Source: Hyphomonadaceae bacterium (lineage in GTDB: Bacteria > Pseudomonadota > Alphaproteobacteria > Caulobacterales > Aquidulcibacteraceae). Taken from it: a DNA stretch of 64,000 nucleotides. The stretch is from positions 62,001 through 126,000 of the forward strand of contig JAEUMQ010000004.1 of the NCBI GenBank assembly GCA_016791425.1. The letters run 5' to 3'. Within the stretch, counting starts at the first letter, position 1, and each line of letters begins with the position of its first letter. A program made the translations under genes and the position numbers. Under the pieces are notes generated by a model. That model ran no database searches. It was not told the DNA's origin and saw only the letters and a program-made list of their open reading frames with translations. This document shows positions 6,805 through 15,580 of the stretch, one piece after another.

Positions 6805-8634
6805 TCAGGTCGGCGACCACGTGCATTGCTTGCCGCGGTTCTGCTCTTCGAGCCACGTCATCAGCGGCTGGAAGTAGTGCACCATGGACGAGCCATCCAT
6901 CTGCCGCGTGCCGGTGAACGCCTCGAGCGCATCGGGCCACGGCCGCGACTGTCCCATCTCCAGCATGGCGTTGAGCCGCGCTCCGACTTCTGTGTTGCCG
7001 TAGACCGTGCAGCGATGCAGCGGCCCTTCCCAGCCCGCTTGCCGGCACGCTGCTTCGTAGAACTGGAATTGCAGCACGCGCGCCAGGAAGTAACGCAGGT
7101 ACGAGACGTTGTTCGCGATGTGGTATTTGGCGCCCGGATCGAACGCGTCGGCGGGGCGCTCCGTAGGCGGAACGACACCCTGATAGCGCCGGCGGATCTG
7201 CCACCAGGCGCTGTTGTAGTTCGCCGGCGTGATCTCGCCGCGGAACACGCCCCAGCGCCATTGCTCCATCGAGAGCGCGAACGGCAGGAACGCGATCTTG
7301 TCGAGCGCCTGGCGCATGAGGAGGGCGTTGTCGGCATCCGCGCTCGGCAATTGCGCCTGCCGCAGCATGCCGATGCGCACGAGGTATTCCGGCGTGGCGT
7401 TGAGCGCCGCGAAATCGCCGATCGCCTCGTGGAAGCCGTCATGCGCGCCGCCTTGGAAGAGCGTCGGCTGGTTCTTGTAGGCGCGCTGGTAATAATTGTG
7501 CCCCAGCTCGTGGTGCACGGTCTGGAAATTGTCCGCATCGATATTGATGCACATCTTGATCCGCAGATCGTCCTTGGAATCGAGGTCCCACGCCGAGGCG
7601 TGGCACACGACGTCGCGGTCGCGCGGGTGCACAAGCTGCGAGCGCTCCCAGAACGTGTCCGGCAGTTCCGCGAGCCCAAGGGATGTGTAGAACCGCTCGC
7701 CGATTTCCGTCAGCTGGACGGCCGTGGTGTTGCGGGCCTGCAGCGTGCGGCTGAGGTCGTAGGTCCGGCGCGAGGGCGGCCCGACGATGTCGGAGATGTT
7801 GCCCCATTCCTGCGCCCACATGTTGCCGAGCAGGTCCGCCCGGATCGGGCCCGTCGCCGGCTGGACCGCATCGCCGTAGCGCGCATTGAGCTTGCCGCGC
7901 ACATAGCAGTGCAATTGCTCGTAGAAGGGCTGCATCTGCCCCCACAGCCGATCGACTTCGCGCGACATCTCCTGCGGCGGCATGTCGTAGTTCGAGAGCC
8001 AATAATCGGCGAGGTTCGGATAGCCGAGCTCGCGCGCGCCTTCGTTGGCGATCTCCACCAGGCGCGGATAATCGTTCCGCATCGGCGTCGCGATCGCGTG
8101 CCACTTCGTCCAGATCTCGGCGATGCGGGCGGGATTGCGCTCGGTGCGCAGAAGCGATTCCAGTTCGTCGAGCCGATACTCGCGCCCCCCGACCGAGATG
8201 CGTCCCGTCGAATAGGTGGACGAGAGTCGCGTGGTGATCTGCGCGAGCTCATCGGCGGCGCCGGGGCGCCCCGGCGCGGGCAGCGTCAGCGCCAGGCGCA
8301 AGAGGTTGAGCTTGCGGCGCACCTCGGCCGGCATCTCGACGTCGGCGAACCGCGCGGCGCCGGACGCAAGCCGCACGCGCATCTCGGTGCCGGCCGCGTC
8401 CGCGCGTTGCTGCAGCCATTCGGTGTCGTGGTTGATGTAGGTGGCGTACACCCACGCCGTGTGCGCCTCGAACTCGCCTTGGGTTGCAAGCTCGCGTTCG
8501 GCCGCCTCCACGAAGGCCTGCGCCTCCTGCGCCGTGGGCGCCGGCGCAGCGCTCGGGGGCGCGGACGTCGTGGCGCACGCGGCGATGAAGCCGAGCACGA
8601 TCAGCGAAGCGGCGGACTTGAGCAGTGATTTCAC
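6805..8634 (-). CDS. M2 family metallopeptidase (angiotensin-converting-enzyme-like dipeptidyl carboxypeptidase), lipoprotein
   Basis: This 609-residue protein begins at GTG 8634 with a lipoprotein signal (VLGFIAAC, lipobox cysteine near residue 20) and an Ala/Pro linker. The zinc motif HHELGH lies near residue 375, with the third ligand in GFHEAIGDF about 25 residues later, as in the M2 (ACE) family. These enzymes cleave dipeptides from peptide C-termini in the envelope. The Ala-rich first 60 residues are typical of a tethered enzyme. It is a single gene, about 200 bases downstream of rpsU. Confidence 0.95.
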   Translation of the reverse strand: MKSLLKSAASLIVLGFIAACATTSAPPSAAPAPTAQEAQAFVEAAERELATQGEFEAHTAWVYATYINHDTEWLQQRADAAGTEMRVRLASGAARFADVEMPAEVRRKLNLLRLALTLPAPGRPGAADELAQITTRLSSTYSTGRISVGGREYRLDELESLLRTERNPARIAEIWTKWHAIATPMRNDYPRLVEIANEGARELGYPNLADYWLSNYDMPPQEMSREVDRLWGQMQPFYEQLHCYVRGKLNARYGDAVQPATGPIRADLLGNMWAQEWGNISDIVGPPSRRTYDLSRTLQARNTTAVQLTEIGERFYTSLGLAELPDTFWERSQLVHPRDRDVVCHASAWDLDSKDDLRIKMCINIDADNFQTVHHELGHNYYQRAYKNQPTLFQGGAHDGFHEAIGDFAALNATPEYLVRIGMLRQAQLPSADADNALLMRQALDKIAFLPFALSMEQWRWGVFRGEITPANYNSAWWQIRRRYQGVVPPTERPADAFDPGAKYHIANNVSYLRYFLARVLQFQFYEAACRQAGWEGPLHRCTVYGNTEVGARLNAMLEMGQSRPWPDALEAFTGTRQMDGSSMVHYFQPLMTWLEEQNRGKQCTWSPT

Positions 8635-8769
8635 CCTGGATCCCCTTTTGTAAGGCGCCGGCCCCAGGCGGGCCTTTGCCGTTTCTTGCCGTTAGGAAGG
8701 CTTTTGGCAGAGGCGGCCGCGGGCTGGAACCCGTAAATCGATGCCAAAGCGGTGATCCGAAACACGAAA

Positions 8770-8794
8770 CCCCGCGCGGGCTAGCCCGGCGGGG
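8770..8794 (-). terminator. Terminator-like hairpin downstream of rpsU
   Basis: CCCCGCGCGGGCTAGCCCG and the following GCGGGG can fold into an almost perfect stem with one offset pair. Read on the minus strand it is followed by GTTTCG. It lies between the rpsU stop and the M2 peptidase start, where termination of rpsU would be expected. Confidence 0.55.
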
Positions 8795-8829
8795 TCATGG
8801 ATTCGCTCATCAGCCCTGAAACCCGGGGC

Positions 8830-9048
8830 TTACTTCCGGGGAAGCAGGCCCTCGCGCTGAGCGCGCTTGCGCGCCAGCTTGCGCGCGCGACGGACGGCCT
8901 CGGCCCGCTCGCGGGCGCGCCGTTCGGACGGCTTCTCGTAATGGTTGCGACGCTTCATTTCGCGGAAAGTGCCTTCCCGCTGCATCTTCTTTTTGAGCGC
9001 CTTCAATGCCTGATCGACATTGTTATCGCGGACGAAAATCTGAACGAT
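8830..9048 (-). CDS. rpsU: 30S ribosomal protein S21
   Basis: This is the small basic S21 protein: [20 protein letters not shown], followed by [23 protein letters not shown] and a very basic tail, 72 residues in total. There is no ATG, GTG or TTG near the expected start. At 9048 an ATC codon occupies the place of the initiator Met of homologues ([10 protein letters not shown]), and a strong GGAGGA (9055-9060) lies six bases upstream of it. I therefore place the start at ATC, as infC uses ATT. The frame stays open upstream to 9144 but that part has no S21 similarity. S21 helps 30S initiation. Confidence 0.9.
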   Translation of the reverse strand: MVQIFVRDNNVDQALKALKKKMQREGTFREMKRRNHYEKPSERRARERAEAVRRARKLARKRAQREGLLPRK

Positions 9049-9391
9049 GACCAGTCCTCCTTGTGTGGCCTGCGGCCGCGAGGTTCGGGCGGATTGAGCG
9101 AAAACCGGGGCTCTTTCGGGCCCCGGCGGAGTGCGAAATAGCAAGCCCGGCGCCGAAAGTCCACTTCAACCCGCCCGCCGGCCGCCCGGGCGTTCACTAT
9201 GTGTTCATGTCGCGCCGCGCGATTGGGGCGCCCCTGCGCCGGCAAAGCGGGGAGGTCGCGCCCGAATGCGGCTTTCTCCGTCTACGCACGAACCGGGCGC
9301 GCATCCGCGCGTTGCATGGGGGTCGTCGGCATTCCCGGGCGCCGGCCGGCGATGGGAGCGAGCGCTTCCGCCCGCCGCCGAAGAGGAGCAA
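9049..9391. other. Intergenic region between rpsU and the Crp-family gene
   Basis: About 340 bases between divergent genes. It contains the rpsU ribosome-binding site (GGAGGA on the minus strand) and, at its other end, GAGGAG before the regulator's TTG start. No gene, RNA or convincing promoter is seen. The sequence is very GC rich. Confidence 0.5.
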
Positions 9392-10099
9392 TTGAGCCAT
9401 CCGATCCAAACCGTCCGCTCACGGAACAAGCTGCTGGCCTCGTTGCCCGAGGCCGAGCTTGCCGCGTTGAGCTTGGAGCGTGTCGAGCTCGCGCCGCGCA
9501 AGGCCCTGGAGCAGCGCCGACGCAACGTCGAGCAGGTCTACTTCCCGGAAAGCGGCATCGCCTCCGTGGTCGCCGATTCCGGCGCCGCCCGCTCCATCGA
9601 GGTTGGCATGGTCGGTCGCGACGGGATGACGGGCCTGTCGGTTCTCCTCGGCGCCGATCGCGCCCCGCACGACGTCATCATGCAGATCGCCGGCGCCGGC
9701 TTGCGCACCAGCGCCGCGGCTTTCCGCGACGCCTGTGCGGCGAGCGCGCGCCTGATGCAGCATTTCCTCAGATATGCGCACGTTTTCACCTTGCAGGTGG
9801 AGCAGACCGCGCTCGCCAACGGCCGCAGCAAGATCGAAGAGCGGCTCGCGCGCTGGCTGCTGATGGCCTGCGACCGCGTCGAGAGCGATATCCTGCCGCT
9901 CACGCATGAATCGCTCGGCGCAATGCTGGGCGTGCGCCGCTCGGGCGTCACCGTGGCGCTGAATGCGCTGGAGAAGAGCGGCCTCATCGATGTGCGCCGC
10001 GGCGCGGTCACCATTCGCGATCGCGACGGGCTGCGCGCCAACGCCAACGGCGCCTATGGCGCGGCCGAAGCGGAATTCGATCGCCTCTTTCCCGATTGA
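9392..10099 (+). CDS. Crp/Fnr family transcriptional regulator
   Basis: This 235-residue protein has an N-terminal cyclic-nucleotide-binding fold (EVGMVGRDGMTGLSVLLGADRAPHDVIMQ) and a C-terminal helix-turn-helix: PLTHESLGAMLGVRRSGVTVALNALEKSGLIDVRRGAVTI. No Fnr-type iron-sulphur cysteines are evident. The start is TTG at 9392, five bases after GAGGAG. The frame extends further upstream without a family match. This variant (LTHExLAxMLGVRRxGVT) is abundant in alphaproteobacteria. Target genes are not apparent. Confidence 0.88.
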   Translation: MSHPIQTVRSRNKLLASLPEAELAALSLERVELAPRKALEQRRRNVEQVYFPESGIASVVADSGAARSIEVGMVGRDGMTGLSVLLGADRAPHDVIMQIAGAGLRTSAAAFRDACAASARLMQHFLRYAHVFTLQVEQTALANGRSKIEERLARWLLMACDRVESDILPLTHESLGAMLGVRRSGVTVALNALEKSGLIDVRRGAVTIRDRDGLRANANGAYGAAEAEFDRLFPD

Positions 10100-10180
10100 G
10101 CGACCGCTTGCGTACCGTGTGCAGCCAGACGTCGGCGCCGTTTGGATGCTATCCTCCGCGTAGGGACGTTGTGGGGGCCC

Positions 10181-10288
10181 ATGCGCAGGGATCCGCGGGA
10201 TAGGGGCTATGTGCTCTTGTCGTTGGCCTTCATCGCCGCTTGGCTCGCCGTCTGGGCGCTGCTCGCATTCAATTGCTCGGGCGCCTAG
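10181..10288 (+). CDS. Tiny single-helix membrane protein (35 aa)
   Basis: ATG at 10181 opens a 35-residue ORF. A short charged head (MRRDPRDRG) is followed by one hydrophobic helix (about residues 10-30, VLLSLAFIAAWLAVWALLAF) and it ends NCSGA. The charge-then-helix pattern is that of small inner-membrane proteins. A weak GTGGGGG precedes the start. It lies between the Crp-family gene and the COQ9 gene, same strand. No homologue is recognised. Confidence 0.45.
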   Translation: MRRDPRDRGYVLLSLAFIAAWLAVWALLAFNCSGA

Positions 10289-10309
10289 GTTGGGCGTATC
10301 CTGGCGCCG

Positions 10310-10948
10310 ATGACGCCCTCCGAACGATACCGCGCGCAGCTGCTTGAAGCCTTTCCGCCGCGAGCGGCCGCCGAGGGCTGGACGCGGCAGGCTTTCCTTG
10401 CCGCGGCCGCCGATGCGGGGCTCAGCGAGGGCGCCGCGCTGCTCGCCTGTCCGAAGGCCGAGCTCGACCTCGCCGACGCCTCCGCCGATCGCGCCGACGC
10501 CGCGATGCTCGCTCGGCTTTCCAGCTTGGCGCTCTCGGATATGAAAGTGCGCGCGCGCGTGAAGGCCGCCGTGCTCGCGCGGCTTGAGGCGCAGGCGCCG
10601 CACAAGGATGCTGCGCGTGCGATGGCGCGGATGCTGGCCCGTCGCCCCGGCGAGGCGGTGCGGCTCCTGTGGCGCACCGCCGACCGCATCTGGCGCGCGC
10701 TCGGCGATCCGTCCACGGACGGAAATTTCTACTCCAAGCGCGCTATCCTGTCCGGCGTGCTCGGCGCGACCTATGCCTATTGGCACGCCGACGACACGCC
10801 CGATTGCGCCCCCACGCGCGCCTTCCTCGACGCCCGCATCGACAACGTCATGCAGTTCGAGCGCCTCAAGGGCGCCTTAAAGCCGCTTGGCGGCCTCGCT
10901 GAAGGCGCGGTGGGCTTCGCCGCGCGCATGCGTTACGGCGGCCGCTAG
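10310..10948 (+). CDS. COQ9 family protein
   Basis: This 212-residue protein matches COQ9, a lipid-binding accessory protein of ubiquinone synthesis whose family is TetR-fold-like. The diagnostic C-terminal half is DPSTDGNFYSKRAILSGVLGATYAYWHADDTPDCAPTRAFLDARIDNVMQFERLKG (residues about 130-190). The N-terminal part is helical, with WTRQAFLAAAADAGLS as the HTH-like start. Its ATG lies 22 bases after the tiny membrane ORF. Known partners (COQ7-like hydroxylases) are not in the window. Confidence 0.93.
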   Translation: MTPSERYRAQLLEAFPPRAAAEGWTRQAFLAAAADAGLSEGAALLACPKAELDLADASADRADAAMLARLSSLALSDMKVRARVKAAVLARLEAQAPHKDAARAMARMLARRPGEAVRLLWRTADRIWRALGDPSTDGNFYSKRAILSGVLGATYAYWHADDTPDCAPTRAFLDARIDNVMQFERLKGALKPLGGLAEGAVGFAARMRYGGR

Positions 10949-10953
10949 CGGTC

Positions 10954-11760
10954 TCAGCGGAAGTACGCGATCGCGCGCATCTCGATGCTGGCGCGAGGCG
11001 CCGCGTCGGCGGGGCATTCCGGATCGTCGAACGCGACGTGCGGACAAGCGCACGGATGGTCGGCCGCAGAATCGAACGTCTTGAACACGATCGCTTCGCC
11101 GCGATGCATGTCCGGAAAGAAACGCCACCGATGCTTCGGATTGGCGCGCACCACGAGCCCCTCGAACGAGAATTCCGCCCCCGGCATATCGAAGACGGCG
11201 TCGGCGAGCAGGAGATCCTCCGACGCGACGCTGTCCGCGTCGCAGAGCGCGAGCGGCGCATCCTGCGGCGGCGCCGAGAACGTGCGCCACACATTGTAGA
11301 GCGCGAAGCGCCTGTACCGGGCGAACATCGCCTCGTCGCCGCCGAGCGACCGCAGCGCGAACGCGCGCGCAGTTGTCGCGCTCACATCGATGTGCGCGAA
11401 GCGGGCGGGGCGCGAATTGAACAATTGGCCCGATAGCGGCGAGCGTTCCGAGAACCGCAGCACGCCCTTGCCCGTATTGACCACGAGATCGGCGCCCGTG
11501 CGATCTTGGAGGAGTGCGGCGATCTCCGGCTCGTGCACGCGCGCGACTTCCTCCCCGTCCCGCAAGTCTCTTACCGCGGAGCCATGCGCGATAAGCTCGA
11601 AGCCCTCGCGTTCGAGCGAAGGCGGCGCAAGGCGCCCGTCGGCGATCGTGCAGCAAACATGCGCGATCGCCAGCACGTCCTTGGACTGGTCCTGCGCGTG
11701 ATAGCGCGGACGTCCTTCCATCGCGCCAGCATAGGCGATCGGGGCTGTTCGGGACGGCAT
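10954..11760 (-). CDS. CmcJ/NvfI family oxidoreductase-like protein
   Basis: This 268-residue soluble protein ends with the family block FFPDMHRGEAIVFKTFDSAADHPCACPHVAFDDPECPADAAPRASIEMRAIAYF, typical of the CmcJ/NvfI (gibberellin-desaturase-like) group of Fe/2-oxoglutarate-type enzymes. Further conserved pieces are ARFAHIDVSATTARAFAL and RYRRFALYNVWRTF. A start at MEGRPRYHAQ (11721) is also possible. The substrate is unknown, and it seems monocistronic. It converges on the COQ9 gene. Confidence 0.82.
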   Translation of the reverse strand: MPSRTAPIAYAGAMEGRPRYHAQDQSKDVLAIAHVCCTIADGRLAPPSLEREGFELIAHGSAVRDLRDGEEVARVHEPEIAALLQDRTGADLVVNTGKGVLRFSERSPLSGQLFNSRPARFAHIDVSATTARAFALRSLGGDEAMFARYRRFALYNVWRTFSAPPQDAPLALCDADSVASEDLLLADAVFDMPGAEFSFEGLVVRANPKHRWRFFPDMHRGEAIVFKTFDSAADHPCACPHVAFDDPECPADAAPRASIEMRAIAYFR

Positions 11761-11821
11761 GGCCGCAGGGTTGCAGATGGAAGGGACCCTGGCAAGCGGC
11801 GCCTCCGTCCCGGGCGAGAGC

Positions 11822-12517
11822 TCAGCGCAGCAGCAGCTTATGCAGCAGCGCAGTGATCTCGGCCGGCCGCTCCACGGTGCTCATGTGGCCGCAAACCTCG
11901 ATAACTGCGAGCGTCGCGCCCGGAATGACGGCGGCCATGTCCTCGTGTTGCGCGACCGGGCTCCACGCATCTTCGCGGCCGCACGCGACCAGCGTCGGGC
12001 AGGCGATGGTCGCAAGCCCAGGGCGCGCGTCCGGCCGGGCGAGCAGCGCCTCCTGCTGACGCGAGAAGCGTTCGGGCGTGGAACGCTCGAGCATCGCGAT
12101 GAGCGGCCGAACGAGCGCGTCCTCCCTGCGGCGGCTCTCGTGCAGCATCGGCATCAGCCACGGCTCGACCAGCGCGCGCATCCCATGCTCGCGCGCCAAG
12201 GTCACGAGCGCGCGGCGCGCCTCGTATTCATGCGGCGCGGTCGGATGCGCCGCGGTGTCGAGCAGCGCCAGATGCGTGATGCGACCCGGCGCCTGGGCGC
12301 AGATCTCCATCGCGATGCGTCCGCCGAACGAATGGCCCGCCAGCGCGAACCGGGCAGGCGCCTCATGCAGCGCCGCCCGCGCCATCGCCGGAATGCTCTC
12401 GTGCTCGGAGAGGTCGAGAATGAACACGTCGCGCGCGGCGCTCAGCGCCTCGGCCTGCGGCGACCACATGTATTCGTCGCACAGCAGGCCTGGGATGAGC
12501 ACCAGCGGCGTGTTCAT
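11822..12517 (-). CDS. Alpha/beta hydrolase
   Basis: This 231-residue alpha/beta hydrolase starts MNTPLVLIPGLLCDEYMWSPQ, with an LIPGLLCD oxyanion region. It has a GHSFGG nucleophile elbow (Ser near residue 73), and the acid and base lie in the C-terminal CGREDAWSPVAQHEDMAAVIPGATLAVIEVCGHMSTVERP, whose GHMS supplies the His. It resembles the menaquinone-pathway (MenH)/3-oxoadipate enol-lactonase type of hydrolase, but the specificity is not resolved. It is separated from purK by a GC-rich palindromic element. Confidence 0.88.
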   Translation of the reverse strand: MNTPLVLIPGLLCDEYMWSPQAEALSAARDVFILDLSEHESIPAMARAALHEAPARFALAGHSFGGRIAMEICAQAPGRITHLALLDTAAHPTAPHEYEARRALVTLAREHGMRALVEPWLMPMLHESRRREDALVRPLIAMLERSTPERFSRQQEALLARPDARPGLATIACPTLVACGREDAWSPVAQHEDMAAVIPGATLAVIEVCGHMSTVERPAEITALLHKLLLR

Positions 12518-12520
12518 GGT

Positions 12521-12631
12521 GCGCCCCTTCCCCCCTTGCGGGGGAGGGGAGGGAGGGGGGGCGTGCGGCCGGGCGCCGTCAGCGTGGGCTCGATCGGGCC
12601 TCTGCCCCTTCCAGGAGAGGCGCGCGCTCCA
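12521..12631. repeat. GC-rich palindromic element, copy A
   Basis: The core CCCCTTGCGGGGG with flanking G-runs recurs in this intergenic gap, followed by a ~55-base spacer and CCCCTTCCAGGAGAGG. The same core occurs at 16787, 21823, 39101, 58152 and 63515. It lies between the hydrolase gene start and the purK end. Confidence 0.6.
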
Positions 12632-12641
12632 ACGCCGAGCG

Positions 12642-13733
12642 TCATGTCGGCGGAAATTTCAGCCGCGTGACGTGCCCCATCTTGCGGCCGGCGCGCGTCG
12701 AGCGCTTGCCGTAGAGATGCAGATGCGCGGATGGGTCCGACGCAATCTCGGCCCAGCGTGAGGCGTCCTCGCCGATCAGGTTCGTCATCTCGCAATCGGC
12801 GATGCGCGCGGCAGGTCCGAGCCGCCAGCCGACGACTGCGCGCACATGCTGCTCGAATTGCGAGGTCAGCGCGCCCTCGATCGTCCAATGCCCGGAATTG
12901 TGCACCCTCGGCGCCATCTCGTTGGCGATCAGCGCGCCGTCGGCCATCAGGAAGAACTCGATCGTCAGTACGCCAACATAATCGAAATGCTCCATCACCC
13001 GCCGCACGGCCTTCTCTGCTGCGGCCGAGACGGCTGGGCTCGCCCGCGCCGGAAGCCGCGTGGACGAGAGGATGCCGCCCGCATGGTCGTTCTCGCAGAG
13101 ATCATAGCGCGCGAAGCTGCCGTCCGCGCCGCGCGCCGCGATGATCGACACCTCGCGCTCGAAGGACGCGAAGCCCTCCAGGATCGCGGGCGCTCCGCTC
13201 ATCTTCTCCCAGGCCGCGGCGGCGTCGGCGCCGCTTTGCAGGCGCGCCTGACCAAGGCCGTCATAGCCGAGCCGTCGCGTCTTGAGGATCGCCGGCGTTC
13301 CGATGCGCGATAGCGCTGCCTCCAGTTCCGCGAGGGAATTGACCGCCGCGAACGGGACGGTGGGCACATCCATCGAATTGAGAAAGGTCTTCTCGTCGAA
13401 CCGGTCCTGCGCGACCGCGAGCGCGCGCGGATCGGGCCGCACGATCGCGCCGGCCGCGACGAGCGCATCGGCCGTGGCCGCCGGCACGTTCTCGAATTCG
13501 CTGGTGACGATGCGGGCCTCGCGCGCGAACGCGGCGAGCTTCGCCTCGTCGTCATAGGCGCCGACGATCGTCTTCGCCGCGACCCGCGACGCCGGGCTGT
13601 CCGCTTCGTCCGTGTACACATGGACGTCGAGCCCGATCTGCGCCGCCGCGATCGCCAGCATCCGGCCGAGCTGTCCGCCGCCGAGGATACCGAGCGCCTC
13701 CCCGGGTTTGAGCCCCGTGCCTTGGCCGGTCAT
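12642..13733 (-). CDS. purK: 5-(carboxyamino)imidazole ribonucleotide synthase (PurK)
   Basis: This 363-residue ATP-grasp protein starts [22 protein letters not shown] and contains [17 protein letters not shown]-grasp blocks ([14 protein letters not shown]) and [32 protein letters not shown]. It converts AIR to N5-CAIR in purine synthesis. Its ATG overlaps the purE stop (ATGA), so the pair is translated as a unit, with purE first. Confidence 0.97.
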   Translation of the reverse strand: MTGQGTGLKPGEALGILGGGQLGRMLAIAAAQIGLDVHVYTDEADSPASRVAAKTIVGAYDDEAKLAAFAREARIVTSEFENVPAATADALVAAGAIVRPDPRALAVAQDRFDEKTFLNSMDVPTVPFAAVNSLAELEAALSRIGTPAILKTRRLGYDGLGQARLQSGADAAAAWEKMSGAPAILEGFASFEREVSIIAARGADGSFARYDLCENDHAGGILSSTRLPARASPAVSAAAEKAVRRVMEHFDYVGVLTIEFFLMADGALIANEMAPRVHNSGHWTIEGALTSQFEQHVRAVVGWRLGPAARIADCEMTNLIGEDASRWAEIASDPSAHLHLYGKRSTRAGRKMGHVTRLKFPPT

Positions 13734-14251
13734 GGATCTTCGCCGACCGCCGCGGTCTGCTTGGCGCGATACGCCTCGAGGCGCTCCGCGATCCCTGCAT
13801 CGGAAAGCGCGAGGATGGCTGCGGCGAAGAGCGCGGCGTTCACTGCGCCCGCTTCTCCGATCGCCAGCGTCCCGACCGGCACGCCCTTCGGCATCTGGAC
13901 GATGGAGAGCAGGCTGTCGAGGCCGTTCAGGGCGGCGCTTCTCACCGGCACGCCGAGCACCGGCAGCGGCGTCATCGCCGCCATCATGCCGGGCAGATGG
14001 GCTGCGCCCCCGGCGGCTGCGATGATCACCTTGAGGCCGCGCGCCTTGGCGCTCGTCGCGTAATCGTAGAGCCGCTTCGGTGTTCGGTGCGCCGAGACGA
14101 CCTTCGCCTCGTAGGGAATCTGCAGCAGCTCGAGCGTCTCCACCGCGACCTTGAGCGTCTCAAGATCGTTGCGCGAGCCCATCGCCAGTCCGACGAGAGG
14201 GGCGAGCCCGACCTGGGGCGATTTGGAAGGCGGAGATTCGGGCGCGGCCAA
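13730..14251 (-). CDS. purE: 5-(carboxyamino)imidazole ribonucleotide mutase (PurE)
   Basis: The conserved protein is [85 protein letters not shown], matching PurE through AHLPGM and PVLGVPV. No ATG precedes the conserved MGS; I choose the TTG at 14251, giving 173 residues, but the exact start is uncertain. The product rearranges N5-CAIR to CAIR. It is the first gene of purE-purK. Confidence 0.93.
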   Translation of the reverse strand: MAAPESPPSKSPQVGLAPLVGLAMGSRNDLETLKVAVETLELLQIPYEAKVVSAHRTPKRLYDYATSAKARGLKVIIAAAGGAAHLPGMMAAMTPLPVLGVPVRSAALNGLDSLLSIVQMPKGVPVGTLAIGEAGAVNAALFAAAILALSDAGIAERLEAYRAKQTAAVGEDP

Positions 14252-14316
14252 GCGCGCACTATAAGAAGCGCCGCACGGCCGTAAAGCGTCTCCAAGCGGC
14301 CCTGCCGCCGCAGACG

Positions 14317-14331
14317 TTAATCGCTTCTTAA
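14317..14331. promoter_or_regulatory. Full CtrA box (TTAA-N7-TTAA)
   Basis: GTTAATCGCTTCTTAACC contains TTAA at 14317 and TTAA at 14328 with exactly seven bases between, the full CtrA consensus of Caulobacter-type bacteria. It lies 24 bases upstream of the diguanylate cyclase start at 14355, and about 65 bases from the likely purE start on the other strand. The consensus match is direct; binding is inference. Confidence 0.7.
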
Positions 14332-14354
14332 CCGGCGGATGTCTTGGCTGGTGC

Positions 14355-15014
14355 GTGCTGCCAGCAAAGCGCCCGAAGAAGCCCAAAGCGGTCCCCGACC
14401 CGCTTGAGGAGCGATTCGGCCTGGCGCGGCGTAAGCTGCCGCCGCAAGTCGCCGCCGCGCTCGAGACGCTGATGGCCGAGAACGCGGCGATGGCCCAGCG
14501 TGTGGCCGAGGCCGAGGCGCTCGCCGATCATGATCCGCTGACCCCTTGCGTGAACCGCCGCGCCTTCCTGCGGGCGCTGCAGCAATCCATGTCCTACGCC
14601 GAGCGCTACGGGGTCGAATCGGCGGTGCTCTATATCGACCTCGACGGCTTCAAGGCCTTGAACGACGCCTATGGCCATGCCGTCGGCGACGCCTGCCTGA
14701 CCCATATCGCCCGCGTGCTCTGCGCGCAGGTGCGCGACAGCGACGTGGTCGGGCGCCTGGGCGGCGACGAGTTCGGCGTTATCCTGAACCATGTCTCTCC
14801 GGCCGAGGCCAAGCGCAAGGCGGCGTCCCTGGCCGAGGCGATCGTGAACGCGCCGGCCGTCGTGGCCGGCGTGTCGCACCGCGTCGGCGCCTCGATCGGG
14901 GTGCATGCCTTCGCGGGCCCCGAAGATCCCGAGCTCGCCATCGCCCGCGCCGACGAGAGCATGTACGCGGAGAAGCATGCGCGAAAGCGCGCCGCGGCCG
15001 CAATCGGCGGCTGA
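14355..15014 (+). CDS. GGDEF diguanylate cyclase
   Basis: This 219-residue protein starts at GTG 14355. A basic head leads to a helical region (residues 20-60), and then the GGDEF domain follows: [34 protein letters not shown], and the intact GGDEF active site at residues 136-140. An RxxD product-inhibition motif (RDSD, residues 127-130) lies five residues before it, so both synthesis of cyclic-di-GMP and feedback control are expected. No membrane or sensory domain is seen. It sits just behind the CtrA box. Confidence 0.92.
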   Translation: MLPAKRPKKPKAVPDPLEERFGLARRKLPPQVAAALETLMAENAAMAQRVAEAEALADHDPLTPCVNRRAFLRALQQSMSYAERYGVESAVLYIDLDGFKALNDAYGHAVGDACLTHIARVLCAQVRDSDVVGRLGGDEFGVILNHVSPAEAKRKAASLAEAIVNAPAVVAGVSHRVGASIGVHAFAGPEDPELAIARADESMYAEKHARKRAAAAIGG

Positions 15015-15064
15015 TGTGCGTCGCGGGAGCGTTGGCGGTATGAGCGGGCAGGGCTAAGCTCTCT

Positions 15065-15580
15065 ATGATGCGCGCCACGCTCCAGCTGCACCCCGACTAC
15101 GCATGCGACGCGGTCGAGCGCCTCGATGTGGAGGTCGCGCGTGCGGGCGCGAATGTCCTGCTTCGCTATGTCGTGACCGGAAGGATCGCCGACCTCGCGC
15201 TGCCGGAAGTCACTGCGCCGGTGCGCGCCGACGACCTCTGGCGCCATACATGCTTCGAGCTCTTCGTCCGCGAGCCGGACAATTCCTATGTCGAGTTCAA
15301 TTTCGCGCCCTCGTCGCACTGGGCGGGCTATCGCTTCGCACGCTATCGCGGCGGCAGGAGCGATGTGGAGATCCCCGCGCCCCACATCGACTGCGAGACA
15401 CGCGCCGATCGCTACGAGATGCGCGTGTCGCTGGCGTGGCCGCATGGCGGCCCGATGGCGATCTCCACTGTGATCGAGGAGGCGTCGGGGCGGCTTTCCT
15501 ATTGGGCCGCGCGCCACGCGCCGGACAAGGCCGACTTTCACCACACGGACGGCTTCGTTCTGACTCTGGAGCACGCATGA
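15065..15580 (+). CDS. DOMON-like domain protein
   Basis: This 171-residue protein has the DOMON-like beta-sandwich pattern: RADDLWRHTCFELFVREPDNSYVEFNFAPSSHWAGYRFARYRGG, then ISTVIEEASGRLSYWAARHAPDKADFHHTDGFVLTLE. It lacks a signal peptide. The start could be the ATG at 15065 or 15068. It overlaps the glycosidase gene by ATGA, so they are one operon; this pair is common in alphaproteobacteria. The ligand is unknown. Confidence 0.85.
   Translation: MMRATLQLHPDYACDAVERLDVEVARAGANVLLRYVVTGRIADLALPEVTAPVRADDLWRHTCFELFVREPDNSYVEFNFAPSSHWAGYRFARYRGGRSDVEIPAPHIDCETRADRYEMRVSLAWPHGGPMAISTVIEEASGRLSYWAARHAPDKADFHHTDGFVLTLEHA

Noticed and set aside
6826..8628. Plus-strand ORF of 600 codons over the M2 peptidase
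   Set aside because: The opposite strand encodes an intact zinc peptidase with HELGH; the plus frame has no motif.
9049..9144. Longer rpsU starting at the upstream ATG (9144)
   Set aside because: The added 32 residues have no S21 similarity and the ribosome-binding site would lie inside the gene; the ATC start fits better.
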